DNA of 64,000 nucleotides from Armigeres subalbatus (Eukaryota > Arthropoda > Insecta > Diptera > Culicidae). The notes beneath the pieces were generated by a model. It ran no database searches. It saw nothing but the letters and a program-made list of their open reading frames with translations, and was not told the DNA's origin. The stretch's first letter is position 1. Every line of letters starts with the position of its first letter. This document shows positions 21,895 to 34,409 of the stretch, one piece after another. The position numbers were made by a program, and so were the translations under genes. The stretch covers positions 216,169,783 through 216,233,782 of the forward strand of contig NC_085141.1 in assembly GCF_024139115.2 (NCBI RefSeq), written 5' to 3'.

Positions 21895-23610
21895 AATGTA
21901 CGAAAATTTGATTGGCATTGGAATGGAGATTACAATTACCAATCAAATTTTCGTAGGCCTAAATCTACCACAGAATATATTTACAATTTTACAAAGTGCG
22001 AGGTGCTATAACGTCTTATTTAAATTTCGGGGTCATATAGATTCATCATCAACCGAAGTTGACTCCCTCTCTGTTTACAGCACATATTCTATTACGAAAT
22101 ATGTCTGCCACTGACCATCAACGACATTATGTCTCCGGTCTCCAGCGAAATTAAATAATAACAAAATAGAACTACTCACAACAATTCAAAAGACGGTAAC
22201 TTGATTTGGACGAAAAAGCAAACGGAAGTGATTCATAGAATGGATTATTGTTGTTGTTGTTGATGACCTCAAGCACGCAAAATCGGAAAATAACAAAAAG
22301 AAAACGAACAACATTTAAAAGGCATCAACTCAAAGTCGTCGACAAACGATGAGTGAGCTCACGCGAAAACTGACACGAAACGATACATTATCTTCTACAC
22401 CAGGACTCTTTGCCGATTAACGAAGACAATGTACACGAAAATTTCCACCTAAGTGGACGCGGACCGATGAGTTGGAATTGCAATCTAAAGCCCAACACGT
22501 AGCGAGCGCGCAAGATTCAATCCTTCTCATCAAAATAACTGTTTCTGTACACAGCTTGCTGCCACGGATAATTATCCGCGATAACGCTAACTGTTGTACT
22601 GAAACGAAAATTATCATCTTGAATGAATTTTTAAACACCGGGATTTACCCGACAACAAAATTCTACAAGAGATTTTTAAAACAAACATTAACACAAAATT
22701 ACCATTCATACACCCCTTGCATTCAAAACCATAAATGAACCGACTGAGCTTTGATTAGTTCATCGCTCAGTTCATTCTGCACTCATACCAGTCTATCAAA
22801 CATTCTAAGTAATCAACAAAAAGGAAAAACGTCAAAATAACAGCAGTGAAATGTGATCGGGAAGCAAATTTCTAGTGAAAATAGTGAAATTCTACCGTGA
22901 ATGAAGGTGAATTCGGTGAACTAATGTGAAAATGAACCAGTTCGAAAGGAGTTCTAGCGCGGATGGGTGCTGTTTTAGGAGAGTATACGATTTTCGTTCC
23001 AAAACATTGGGTGTAAAGTTTGTGTTTTTTTTTTTTTCTTTTCTTTTTTTTTATATACAGTTGGGCCGACCTCAGCAGGATACGTGGGATACTGGACGAC
23101 TAGGACGAATGACTATTGAAGGATGATGGGAAAGAAACATGAATGGATTTTACGGATGAATGGACTGGGACAGGATAAACGGATACGATGTTTGTGAACT
23201 GGGATGACGAAAACGGAACGGACTGCTTACGAACGGAGATCTACTGCGCTAAATAATGGAAACGACTACAAAACAGGTAAGAAAGCGTACTAATTTACAA
23301 AATCAATGAACTTTACAACAAACTAATGACTGATTTCACATTTTAGGAACGATGTGCAACAAAATAAACAAAACTAAACAGTGAACTATGTGAATAAATT
23401 AACGGAAATATATGTACAAGAGATGGAAAAAGACGAGACAAGACTAAATTGACTATATTTACAAAAATGACGTACCCCAAACAAAGTTCATAAGTTCGTG
23501 AGTGATTTTCGATATTTACTTCTAACAAATAGGCTAACTACTAATATTATTGCTAAATATTAGGGTACTAGATCTACTGTAAACTAACTAGGAATGTACA
23601 TATTTACCGT
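21895..23610 (-). other. 3' non-coding region of the LTR element
   Basis: 1.7 kb between the tandem repeat and the 3' LTR with no coding signal. It contains a T-rich run at about 23026-23052. Confidence 0.6.
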
Positions 23611-24401
23611 GCCGTAAATTCGCTCGAGTTGAATTTGATTATTCGCTTTGTTTTGTAGTCTCTTCCGGTCGGTTAAGGAACAATCTCGGTACCCTCAGTG
23701 TTTGGTCCATTCTCGAAACTTTCCTCCCACGAGTCCGTCGAAAATTGCCCTAGAAGATGTAATTACCCCGTAGGTGTTTTTTCTCATCGTAATCTGTGGT
23801 CACTCACTAGGAGGTTCATAGCTTGAAAAGGCTACCACTTATTGGCTTGGACGAGTTTTCACCTTCTTCAACCGGGCCGTAAATTCGCTCGAGTTGAATT
23901 TGATTATTCGCTTTGTTTTGTAGTCTCTTCCGGTCGGTTAAGGAACAATCTCGGTACCCTCAGTGTTTGGTCCATTCTCGAAACTTTCCTCCCACGAGTC
24001 CGTCGAAAATTGCCCTAGAAGATGTAATTACCCCGTAGGTGTTTTTTCTCATCGTAATCTGTGGTCACTCACTAGGAGGTTCATAGCTTGAAAAGGCTAC
24101 CACTTATTGGCTTGGACGAGTTTTCACCTTCTTCAACCGGGCCGTAAATTCGCTCGAGTTGAATTTGATTATTCGCTTTGTTTTGTAGTCTCTTCCGGTC
24201 GGTTAAGGAACAATCTCGGTACCCTCAGTGTTTGGTCCATTCTCGAAACTTTCCTCCCACGAGTCCGTCGAAAATTGCCCTAGAAGATGTAATTACCCCG
24301 TAGGTGTTTTTCTCATCGTAATCTGTGGTCACTCACTAGGAGGTTCATAGCTTGAAAAGGCTACCACTTATTGGTTTGGACGAGTTTTCATCTTCTTCAA
24401 C
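23611..24401. repeat. 265-bp unit in three tandem copies
   Basis: Copies start at 23611, 23876 and 24141 with gccgtaaattcgctcgag. They are almost identical; the third lacks one T in a T-run and has two C-to-T differences near its end. The integrase frame stops at the edge of the third copy, so the array lies just 3' of pol. Confidence 0.97.
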
Positions 24402-25485
24402 CTATTGGCGAAGTAGACCCCAATCGTTTCCCGTCCTGATCCTCCAGTTCATAGGTGTTAGTCCCCAAAATTTTTCGCACCACAGCGGGTTCGTATTTTG
24501 GAGCCAACTTCCGACAAAATCCCTTCCCTTTATTGGACAATTCAAAGGTTTGTTTTAATAGCGTTTCGCCCACCGCGTAGGTGGGGCAGTTAGGGTTGGA
24601 TCTTAGGTTGTACGTTTTGGCATGTTTTGCATAGGCGGTCGACAAATTCACCTTGATCTGATCGAATAGCTTTTGCCTTTTTTCGGCCGCAGTGTTGTCG
24701 GTGATGTTGGTCGATGGTACGTTGTCGCGAATTCGCGAGTATTCAGTTCCGTCGGAGATTTTATTCCTTCCGAACACAACGAAGTACGGGTTGTGTTTCG
24801 TCGAGTCGTGAACAGAGTTTCGGATAGCTTCCGCAATTTCCTGTAAATTATCCGACCAGTGATTGTGCTCTCCTTTGAGCGTGGCGCGTATAGCAGTCGT
24901 GATAACCCGGTTAACCCTTTCGGTATTATTAACCTGCGGGTGGTAGGCCGGGGTTAACCAGTGCGAAACATTATATTTGTTCAACAGTTCTTTGAACTGT
25001 TTCGACACGAATTGAGAACCGTTGTCGGTCAATACTGTCTCCGGGACGCCGAACAATCGGAATATAGAGTTCTCCACAAATTCCACCAACGAATGAGCTT
25101 TAGCTTCTCTGAATGGCTGCACCAGAATGAACTTGCTAAAGACGTCCGTGGCCACTAAGAGACAAGTGTGCCTACCACGTCCTGACGGCGGTAATGGTCC
25201 AACGTAGTCGAGAGTGACAAACTGCCATGGATACTCGACGGGCTTCTGAGAACCCATTGGTGGTGTCACGTTGATGTTTCCAGACTTACTGACCAGGCAC
25301 TTCAGGCAACCTCTGCAGAATCTGCGTACCTCTTCATTCATGCGAGGCCAGAAATATCGCTGTTTTACCGTCGCTAGCGTCTTCTCGTACCCCAGATGAG
25401 CCTTTTCGTGCTCGTTACGAATTATGTCCTTCCTCTGCGCTGAATTTGGAATGAGTTTCCACTCGAATCGTGGGTCAGTTTGTCG
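24397..25485 (-). pseudogene. retroviral-type integrase of the LTR element
   Basis: The open frame includes an HHCC-like zinc region before the first Met (NEHEKAHLGYEKT..CRGCLKC). The catalytic core follows: LDYVGPLPPSG (first Asp), LTDNGSQF (second Asp) and NNTERVNR (Glu) about 35 residues later. A C-terminal part ends KGFCRKLAPKYEPAVVRKILG. The core looks intact. Upstream it joins, at about 25500, sequence from the very start of RT, which marks an internal deletion. Confidence 0.88.
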
Positions 25486-25489
25486 ATTT

Positions 25490-26346
25490 TGGTTACTGAC
25501 ACTCCTCTATAGCACCTAGACTCTTGAAGCGCTCTACTTCCTCGTCGATAGCATGCTGTATATAAGGCGAACACTTGTACATAGGTGTATTCCGTGGGTT
25601 TGCACCTCCTTCAGTACGATCTCATGCTCGAGTAGGCTTGTCCTTCCCAGCTTACCCACTCCTGTCAACTCGAACTGCCTTACTACGTCCGCTAGTTGTC
25701 TCCGTTGTTCCGCTGTGAGATCGTGTTCGGTTTCAATCTCGTCTAGGTGGGGTGTCGTTTGAGTTGGACCTTCGTAGACCGGAATCTCGAGTGTTTCGTC
25801 CTCCTCAACTGTTTCCAGCTTCGGTATCTCGCCAGATGGCTCCACCGTAAAACACAATGGTGAGCTGTTCTGGTACTCCACCGTCTCCAGTTCTTCCATT
25901 CCTCGTCCCAAGTCGATCATCGGCTTAATGCCGAAGGAGTCCCAAAAATCGGCACCCAGGATCAGCTGCCGAGAAATCTCTGGAACCACTAGCGTGGGAA
26001 TGACTTTAGTTAATCCTTTGAAGGAGAATGGTACATTGACATACCCTAGACAACCGTAAGTCGATCCGTCCGCCGTTGTAACCCGGATGGCCGCTGGTTG
26101 TATTTTTAGTCTGTACCGGTCTACCAAATCTAAGGAATTCAAAATACTGATCCCTGCTCACGAATCTAGTAACGCATCCCATTCCGTGTCGAATATTTTC
26201 ACTCTAATGTGAGGACATTTAGTATTGTGGATCCTAATATGGTAAATCTGTGAAAATGGGTTAAACGTTTCGTTCGGTGTTGTTTTCTTGGGAATTCTGG
26301 ATGTCGGAGGGATGAACGACTTCCCGCCTTCGTTGCATCCCCTCAT
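25490..26346 (-). pseudogene. protease and N-terminal stub of reverse transcriptase
   Basis: Aspartic protease: WDALLDS is followed by a stop where the Gly of the active-site DSG triad should be (about 26157). The frame then resumes at 26142 with NSLDLVDRYRLKI, YVNVPFSFKGLTKVIPTLVVPEISRQLILGADFWDSFG. The frame ends in an acidic linker. The first residues of an RT domain can be read in another frame near 25575-25500, and the rest of RT and RNase H is gone. Confidence 0.85.
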
Positions 26347-28252
26347 TCGTTTCCCTGACGATCACCTCCTGTAGACCTGGAGCAGCGCTCACAGGTTCGG
26401 ATGGTTCTTCCCAAACTGCCGCAGCCGTAACAGAAAATGACTTTCGGCTTTTGGCACTGCCTCCAACCATGCCCTTGCTCTTGGCAATTCCAGCATGCGA
26501 GGAGACTTGAATTGGCCGTCCGCCCAGAAGTTGTGTTCCGCTGACCGCTTGCAGCTGCGTGTACCGTCTCTCTTCCACCGTCTCGGAAGTTTCGGCCACC
26601 AATCGCGTTGATTGAAGGTGACTGCTCGCCCTCACTGTCACTGTAGTCTGCTGCTATCTGATTTACTGGTCTACGAAAATGATGATCTCCAGGCTGCTGT
26701 TGAAGTTGAGGATCAGCAGCGTCAATCCTATGATTTAGCCGGATCAGCTGCTGGAGATCTTCAACCTCCACCAACGAAATTTTCGACCTGTAATGTTGGC
26801 GCATGTTGTCCCACACTACCTCAAACTTGCGACGCTTTGAAAGTGGCCGAGACAACAAACGATCCAACTTCTCAATCTCCGAAACGAACGCGATGAATGA
26901 CTCTCCCCTGAGCTGCTTCCTTTCATGGATCTTAGACCTTATACCCTGGTCCATGTTCGGGTTCCCGAATCTATACGTAATCGAGGTTTCAAAGTTATCC
27001 CACGTTACTAGCTCATCTACAAAGGTAAAAAACCAATCTGAAGCTGGTCCCTCTAGCAACATGTGGATATCCCTTAATAAAATTTCCTTCGAAATCCCTT
27101 CGCGCTCTGCCAACTTTTTGGCTTTATACAGGAAATTTTCAACAGACCCGGATCTCTGCTCGCCGGAAAATCTTAATTTCCACTTCTCAATGCGGCTCTG
27201 ATACAGTTGTCTGTGGTTTGGTCCTACTCCGTGTGGTCTGACTGTTCCGCGATAACGGTTGTCATATTCCGAGCTAGAATGATCCTCTGCTTCAACCCTC
27301 GGATCCCTACCTCTTCGGTTAATCTGTTGGCTGTTCCCGGTCGTCCCATGATACCACCTGGAGGCCGAGTATGGTTGCCGTGCTGCTCTTCCCATGCTGG
27401 GTTGAAGGAATACTTCATCGTCGCTACTCGTCTCTTGATCGTTGGTCCGTGAGTTACGCTGAGCCCGACGGATATCCGATTCTGGTGCACCTATTAGAGG
27501 CTCATTTCTGGTGGAAAATAGTTTCTGATGTTCAGGCTTCCTTTCCGGGTCCCGAGACGAGTTAGTATGGATATCAAAATTAAACGAGTTATTATTCGGC
27601 TTTGGTTGATTTGTTTCGGCCAGTTTAGCCGTTAATTCTGCTAACGCTCTTTTCATTTCTTCCCACTCTACCCGACTGACTGTAACCTCTGACGACTTCT
27701 GTTCATCCGACGGAACTGGTTGTTTTGGAATGGTTCCGGTCGATTTCTCGCCATTGAAATCTGCGCTTGATCGCTTTGGTGTTGACCCACTACCCTGACC
27801 TCCTACTGCCCCTTCGGTGTTTGTAAGAATGCTATTGATTTGACCAATAACCGGAGTTTGAGGTGGCCCAAACTGATAGTGCTTCATCAATGCTTCGATC
27901 CTTTGACCCAATGCTCTTCGAATTCCTTTTCTTCCTCCCCAGAAGCCCTACTCCATTTTACCTGATACCAATAGTGCAAAACCCTGGATTCATATTTTGC
28001 TTCAACTTTCCTCTCCAGAGCTTTCTCGAGAGTATCAATTCTGCCCTGAATATGTTCCACTTCTTCCGTTATTGACAAAGGTGATTTGTGACAAATTCCT
28101 TCTTTAGCGTCATTCTTGAACAAACTTCTTAGATGCCGTTGTTTCCCTGCCAAATCAAGGTTAAATACGTTCTGTGGTTGATTCCGAACCAAAAATTCGA
28201 AATCGATCTCCTCTTGATTGAGATCTTCTGCACGAGGGAATATGCGAAACAT
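26343..28252 (-). pseudogene. gag of the LTR element
   Basis: Frame 28252-27887 (MFRIFPRAEDLNQEE) joins frame 27911-26343 through a one-base shift near 27915. Together they encode about 640 residues: a coiled-coil-rich N-terminus, a Retrotrans_gag-type core (ENFLYKAKKLAEREGISKEILL, LEGPASDWFFTF, FGNPNMDQGIRSKIHERKQ) and a zinc knuckle CWNCQEQGHGWRQC followed by a second Cys cluster. It is otherwise open, so decay is recent. Confidence 0.87.
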
Positions 28253-28590
28253 TTTGAGCGATTGATCAATTTTTAATGTAACTCGTAATAGTGAGCAATG
28301 AAATATTCAACTACCAGCGTGTACCAATGAATTTTACTAGAATTAAGTTAGATTTCACGAAGTACAAAATAAATAATAATAAATAAGAGAATATAAATGT
28401 ATAATACAATAGAAATACGATAACAACGAGAAAATAATGTAATGAGCAACAGATTATCAACAAAAATAAATAAATAATTTAACAATGAAAAAACGTGCAA
28501 TAAATATACAAGACAATACTTTTAAATTTCAACTAAATGTTCCTACTATAGAAAAATATATTTTTAAAGGAAGAAACACGAAAAGCCTTT
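28253..28590 (-). other. untranslated leader of the LTR element
   Basis: AT-rich sequence between the primer-binding site and the gag start, with no coding signal. Confidence 0.6.
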
Positions 28591-28606
28591 ATTTCGTTGG
28601 GCGCCA
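28591..28606 (-). other. primer-binding site
   Basis: TGGCGCCCAACGAAAT on the minus strand, two bases after the 5' LTR end. It begins with the TGG complementary to a tRNA CCA end. The priming tRNA was not determined. Confidence 0.75.
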
Positions 28607-28608
28607 GT

Positions 28609-30692
28609 TATAACCGTCAGCCTTACTGACCTTCCCGGCTTAAAAGTGAGATGGCTTAAGCGCCACTCCCGAGGGAGACCATCCACCAATATTTGGGTTG
28701 CCCGACCGTTGAGACCTTTCAGGGGAAGAAGGCTCAGTTTATGAATTTTGTCCGGGAAGTAAGATGGCTGACTGAAACTGTTCTTGAAAAGGTACGCTAC
28801 TAATGCGGTTTATCCTCGGGTTTATCAATATAATCATCTAGAACAAGATTACAATTAACGGCCAGTGATGAATTATGTAGAGGGGGTTTTATCATCACCG
28901 GCAAGTATCCCGAAATTCCCAATCGAACCGACCCGTGTCCGACTAAAAAGTTGCCCGGTTGGTTTCGGAGCCAACCTCCCCAGTAAAACAATTTCTACAA
29001 CAAAAAACTACAAACGGGACACGTGTGACATGAAAAACACTCAACTCATTTCACTTAATTGGGACCAACATTTATTGTGAAAACCTATTTGCCCGCTTCC
29101 TCATTTCTCATACTCTACAACTGAAATGTTTCTGCATACGCACGGAACAAATGAGCTTTTATCCAGTCACATTGAGCTTTATTTCTTACATCTAGCTTTC
29201 TACATCAGTGTTCATTTCTCTTCGCTCTTCTCTTCCTATTCTCACTCAACCTTTCCCATGCTATGGTCCCTGTCTACCTATCGTGTGTGTGCTTGGCTTA
29301 GGTGTGCTTTACGAACAACGTGCTATTGAATCTCTCGTTCGCCCTGCGAACGCAACGGGTTTTCGATTCACGGAATGTTCAATTCACGGTCTTATAAAAA
29401 TAGCCGTGCACGCCACGCAACGGAAACTATGTTGCGGCGTGAATTAAATAGTCATGCGCATGAACATAATATAGGGGTACTCACGACCTTTGCTTGGTGA
29501 CGATGATGACGCCGCCGGATGAACGGAAAGGGGGTGGCGGTGAACTCGCTGCTGCGCTCTCGTTCGACGACGAAGCTCTGTTGCCGCCGGGGGTAGGCGG
29601 ATTGCCTTTCTGCTGCTGGTTGGCGGTCGGTTCACTCGAACATCGGAATAGCTTTCTTCGATTGCGCGCGACGCGACACGTGCGTCGAGGTTACCCTAGT
29701 CGTCACTAGGGGAACGGAAATAACGTATGCGCTGATGTACGTCCTGCCTAGGGAGCGTAGAAAAACGGAAGCGTCCCTCTTCCGGCGTGCCCCGGGAGAA
29801 CTTCTGAGCCTGATGGTGGGGTCAGAAATGGCCACTGGGAGTCCGGTTGTGGTGCCACGGACGGTTGAACGGCTTGGCAAGAAACCTTCAAATAGTTGGT
29901 TACACGTATCACGTGTTAATTTCACAATACAAATAGCACAAATTAGCACGAATTACCTTTAATTGCACGAAGCCACACACGATAACACACCGCCTTTTAA
30001 CAATACCACACAATTACTATTTGCTACAACTAAGGGAAAGGAATTGGAATTTAATTAAGTTTAACTAATTGATTATCTTTCATGTCACTACCTTCTACAA
30101 TACCCCACGGCGCGAGAACTTTGGGCCACTCCTGCCTCTTCCACGGATCAGTTCGAAGTGAACTTGATCAACTTGGGAATCCTCAGATTAACCGCCAAAT
30201 TGGCATCACCGGACATAACGCAGTTAATTTCGTGATTCCGAAAATTACTCTCGCGCTCTAAATAATCATATTCGCGCATGTTTGCGTCTCTTTCCACGAA
30301 CAGCTTCAATCATCCATCTCGCTGTTCGGCCCCAAAATCTTAGGTGGAAAGAAAACGCCAAAGGTCAACGCATCCTGAAAGGATTCCCAACGGATCGATG
30401 CACGCGGGCGATAGCATGTGCTACAAGTCACCCGGCAGATTTGATCCATTTGGGCAATTAATTCCCACGGCCGCTTACAACGTCAGTAGGAACTCACATA
30501 ACCAATTTTGTTTTGCGCTTCTTGCGAGTGTCGCTCATGAACGGAAATGAACGCTAATGCAGTGAATTTGTATTTTGGGCTCTAGACTGGTTCAACTGTT
30601 TTTGGCAAATTACTAAATTAATTTAAATAAATAACGGGTATTACGAGTAACATATATTGAACAATAAAACATGAAACGACATGCTCGTTACA
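28609..30692 (-). repeat. 5' LTR of the gypsy-type element
   Basis: This 2084-bp LTR is homologous to 19807-21881. Scattered small differences and short indels between the two copies give a handle on insertion age. Confidence 0.92.
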
Positions 30693-30696
30693 CATA

Positions 30697-33600
30697 ATCC
30701 GCCGCGATCGGGCAAATCGATATGGAGGGGTGCTTTTAGGGATCAAAAAACAGCACTCCTTCTATAGAGTCGATCTTGCGCCGATGTCTGGCACCGAAGC
30801 TGTCGCATGTCAGGTGACTATTCGAGGAAAAGACCTCAGTATCGCCTCGTTATATCTTCCTCCAAACACCGCGATATCTCGAAGAGATCTCTCGCACATC
30901 TGCTCGGTTATGCCCGAGCCACGGTTGCTCCTGGGAGATTTTAACTCCCACGGAACAGGCTGGGGAACTGTACGACGACAACCGTTCATCAATGATATAC
31001 GACCTCTGCGACGACTTCAATATGTCAATTTTGAATACAGGAGAAGTTACACGAGTGGCTCCTCCAGCAAGAGATAGCCGTCTAGATCTTTCCATTTGTT
31101 CGAGCTCATTATCGTTGGACTGTACTTGGAAGGTGGTCCAAGATCCCCATGGTAGTGATCATTTGCCGATCGAAGTTTCGATTTCCAATGGACATAAACA
31201 ATTTGCTTCCATCGATCTTTCATATGACCTCACGAAGCACATCGATTGGGGCAAATATGCGGACGCCATCAGCGATGGCATACAGTCGATAGAAGCACTT
31301 CCCCCGCGGGAAGAGTACAAGTTTCTATCGCGGTTGGTTTTTGAAAGGGCTCTTTAGGCACAACGTCGGCCGGTGGCAGGAGCTTCGGTTCGTAGGAAAC
31401 CCTACAGTCCGTGGTGGGACATCGAGTGTACGCAACTTTATCGCGAGAAATCCGCCGCGTTCAAAGAATTTCGGAAACACGGGGCGATCGTTCTTCACAA
31501 ACGATACACCGCGCTCGAAATCCAGTTCAAGAAACTGGTCAAAGTGAAGAAGCGCGGATATTGGCGCACTTTTGTTGAAGGTTTATCGCGCGAGACTTCA
31601 ATGAAAACTCTGTGGACCGTCGGGAGAAGAATGCGCAACGCGTCGTCCGTAAACGAAGATCGTGAAAGCTCGTCGCGGTGGATACTTGACTTCGCAAAGA
31701 AAGTTTGTCCGGATTCGGTACCGGTGAGGCAAGAGCTACGTGATGCTTTTGCAGACAGGGATGATATGGATCGTTCCTTTTCGATGATTGAATTCTCACT
31801 TGCTCTCCTTTCATGTAACAATTCCGCTCCAGGGATGGATAGAATCAGGTTCAATTTGCTCAAAAACCTCCCAGACGTCGCGAAGAGGCGCTTATTGAAC
31901 TTGTTCAATCAGTTACTGGAGTGCAACATTGTTCCGAAGTGAGGGAAGTGAGGGTGATAGCCATCCAGAAGCCCGGAAAACCCGCGTCGGATTGTAACTC
32001 GTATCGCCCCATCGCGATGCTGTCATGTCTTCGGAAGCTGTTGGAGAAGATGATTCTCTTCCGGCTAGACAAATGGGTTGAATCGAATAGTTTGTTGTCA
32101 GATACACAATTTGGTTTCCGCAGGGGCAAGGGAACGAACGACTGTCTTGCGTTGCTTTCTTCAGAAATTCAGCTTACTTTCGCTGAAAAAGAGCAAATGG
32201 GCTCAGTGTGTCTGGACATTAAGGGGCTTTTGATTCAGTTTGCGTCGATGTCTTATCTGACAAACTCCACGAGTGTGGACTTTCACCAATTTTGAACAAC
32301 TATTTGTACAATTTGTTGTCAGAGAAGCGTATGAGTTTTTCTCATGGTGACTCGGCAACTTCACGAATTAGCTACATGGGTCTCCCCCAGGGCTCATGTT
32401 TGAGCCCCCTTCTTTACAATTTTTACGTCAGAGACATTGATGAATGTTTCATGCCAAATTGCTCGTTGAGACAGCTTGCAGATGATTGTGTTGTATCCGT
32501 TTCGGGGCCAACATCGGTTGATCTGCAAGGACCATTGCAAGATACTTTGGACAATTTGTCTACTTGGGCTACGAAGCTGGGTATCGAATTCTCTCCGGAG
32601 AAAACTGAGATGGTTGTCTTTTCAAAAAAACATAAGCCGGCAAAGTTCCCGCTCCAACTGATGGGTAAGACAATCACTCATAGCATATCTTCTAAGGGTC
32701 TGTCTCAATTGGATAATTAAACTGAAATTAAACTCAAAAGTGACATTTCAATAATTATCAAATAACCCTGCTCGCAGAGCAAGATTACTTTTGACAGATA
32801 TTGAATCATTTTCCATCGATGTCCTATTGGAATTGCTGGGTAGCACCAACCATTCTTATGACTGGGTTATTTGCTAATTTTCCAACTGTCACTTTTAAGT
32901 TTAATTCTCCAAATGAGACAGAGCCTAAATACCTCGGGGTCTGGTTCGACTCGAAATGTACCTTCGGGAAGCACATTGTGTATCTGACACAAAAATGCCA
33001 GAAACGGATCAACTTCATGCGATCAATAACCGGAACATGGTGGGGAGCGCATCCCGAAGATCTTATGACGTTGTATAGAACAACCATTTTGTCGGTCCTC
33101 GAATACGGTAGTTTCTGCTTCCAGTCCGCGGCTAAAACACACATGCTGAAGCTTCAAAGGATTCAGTACCGCTGTCTCCGTATCGCGTTAGGATGTATGA
33201 ATTCGACACATACAATGAGCTTGGAAGTACTTGCGGGAGTAATGCCACTAACAGAATTATCGCTCCGGTTCCTCATCCGCTGTGAGGTTCTCAATCCATT
33301 GGTCATTGATAACTTCGAGAAGCTGCTCGAACAAAACCCTCAATCTCGATTCATGAGTATTTACCACTGGTACATAACGCTGGAGGTAAGCCCTTCTTCG
33401 GTAGATACCAATCGTGCTAACTTCTTAGACTCTTACAGTTCCTCTGTTACTTTTGATCTGTCCATGAAGCAGGAGGTTCATGGAATACCAGACTTTCTGT
33501 GTGCGGAGGTCATACCTCCATTATTTGCAAGCAAATACGGGCACGCCAGTGAGGAGAGAAGCTTTTTTACAGACGGGTCAAAAATCGAATGACTTCACTG

Positions 33601-34409
33601 GTTTCGGTGTTTTCAACGTTTTTCATAGCGCCTACTTTAAGCTCAAAGAGCCTTGTTCCGTGTATACTGCTGAGCTAGCATCTATACACTATTCACTGGA
33701 GCAAATCGCATCCCTACCTCCTAACCACCTTTTCATCTTCACCGACAGTCTAAGTTCCTTGGAGGCTGTTCGGTCAATGAAACCGGTTAAGCACTCAGCG
33801 TATCTTCTAAATGGGATACGGAAAGCTTTGAGTGCCTTATCACAACGGTCTTACACAATCACCATGGCTTGGGTCCCTTCTCATTGCTCGATCCCGGGAA
33901 ATGAGAAAGCGGACTCTTTGGCTAAGGTGGGCGCTATGGAAGGTGATATTTACGATCGGAAAATCACCTTCGATGAATTTTTCACATTAGTTCGTCAGGA
34001 AACCTTGAACAGCTGGCAACAGAAATGGACAAATGGGGAGTTGGGTAGATGGCTGTATTCAATTCGCCCGCAGGTGTCGAAGCGTCCATGGTTCAAAAAA
34101 TTGAATATGGGACGAAACTTCATTCGAACCATGTGTCGTCTAATGTCCAATCACTACACTCTAAATGCACATCTTTTCAGAGTGGGGCTCTCGGAAGGAA
34201 ATCTCTGTGTTTGCGGCGAGGATTATCAGGACATCGATCATGTCGTGTGGGCGTGCGAGGAGCATCGTGGCCCCAGATCTGCGCTAACTGAACATCTCCG
34301 GGTTCGAGGAAAACAACCAAAGCCTATTAGGGAAGTGTTGTCGGGCCTTGATCTCGAGTACATGTCCCTGGTCCACCAATTTTTGAAAGTTGCTGATGTA
34401 AGACTGTAA
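30697..34409 (+). pseudogene. I-type LINE ORF2: endonuclease, RT, RNase H
   Basis: The endonuclease continues with EAVACQVTIRGKDLSIASLYLPP and RLLLGDFNSHGTGWG, then PHGSDHLPIEVSI after a frame change. Reverse transcriptase follows: SDCNSYRPIAMLSCLRKLLEKM, TQFGFRRGKGTNDCLA, MGLPQGSCLSPLLYNFYV and RQLADDCVVSVSG (the catalytic box reads LADDC). RNase H has FFTDGSK, YTAELASIHYSL, FTDSLSSLEAV and GNEKADSLAK, so all four acidic residues are present. A C-terminal Cys/His module is CVCGEDYQDIDHVVWACEEH. The frame is broken at about 30975, 31350, 31935, 32225 and by a MITE at 32696-32925. The last 900 bp is largely open. Confidence 0.88.
32696..32925. mobile_element. 230-bp MITE with TAA target duplication
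   Basis: Ends GGGTCTGTCTCA and TGAGACAGAGCC are inverted. TAA flanks both sides (32693-32695, 32926-32928). Inner arms also pair (aattaaac.. and ..gtttaatt). Removing it reconnects the RT-to-RNase H spacer of the LINE (HSISSK to KYLGVWFDSK). A 3-bp TAA duplication and G-rich ends are typical of PIF/Harbinger-type elements. Confidence 0.8.

Larger units (their letters stand above)
19807..30692 (-). mobile_element. Ty3/gypsy-type LTR retrotransposon, pol deleted
   Basis: A 10.9-kb element on the minus strand with two LTRs of about 2.08 kb that are nearly identical apart from small indels. Element ends are TGTAAC..GTTATA. It is flanked by CATA at 19803-19806 and 30693-30696 (five bases, ACATA, if one terminal base is given to the host). 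Order on the minus strand: 5' LTR, primer-binding site, gag, protease, start of RT, integrase, long 3' non-coding part with a triplicated 265-bp unit, purine tract, 3' LTR. The RT and RNase H core is missing, so it cannot move on its own. There is no env-like frame. Confidence 0.92.
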
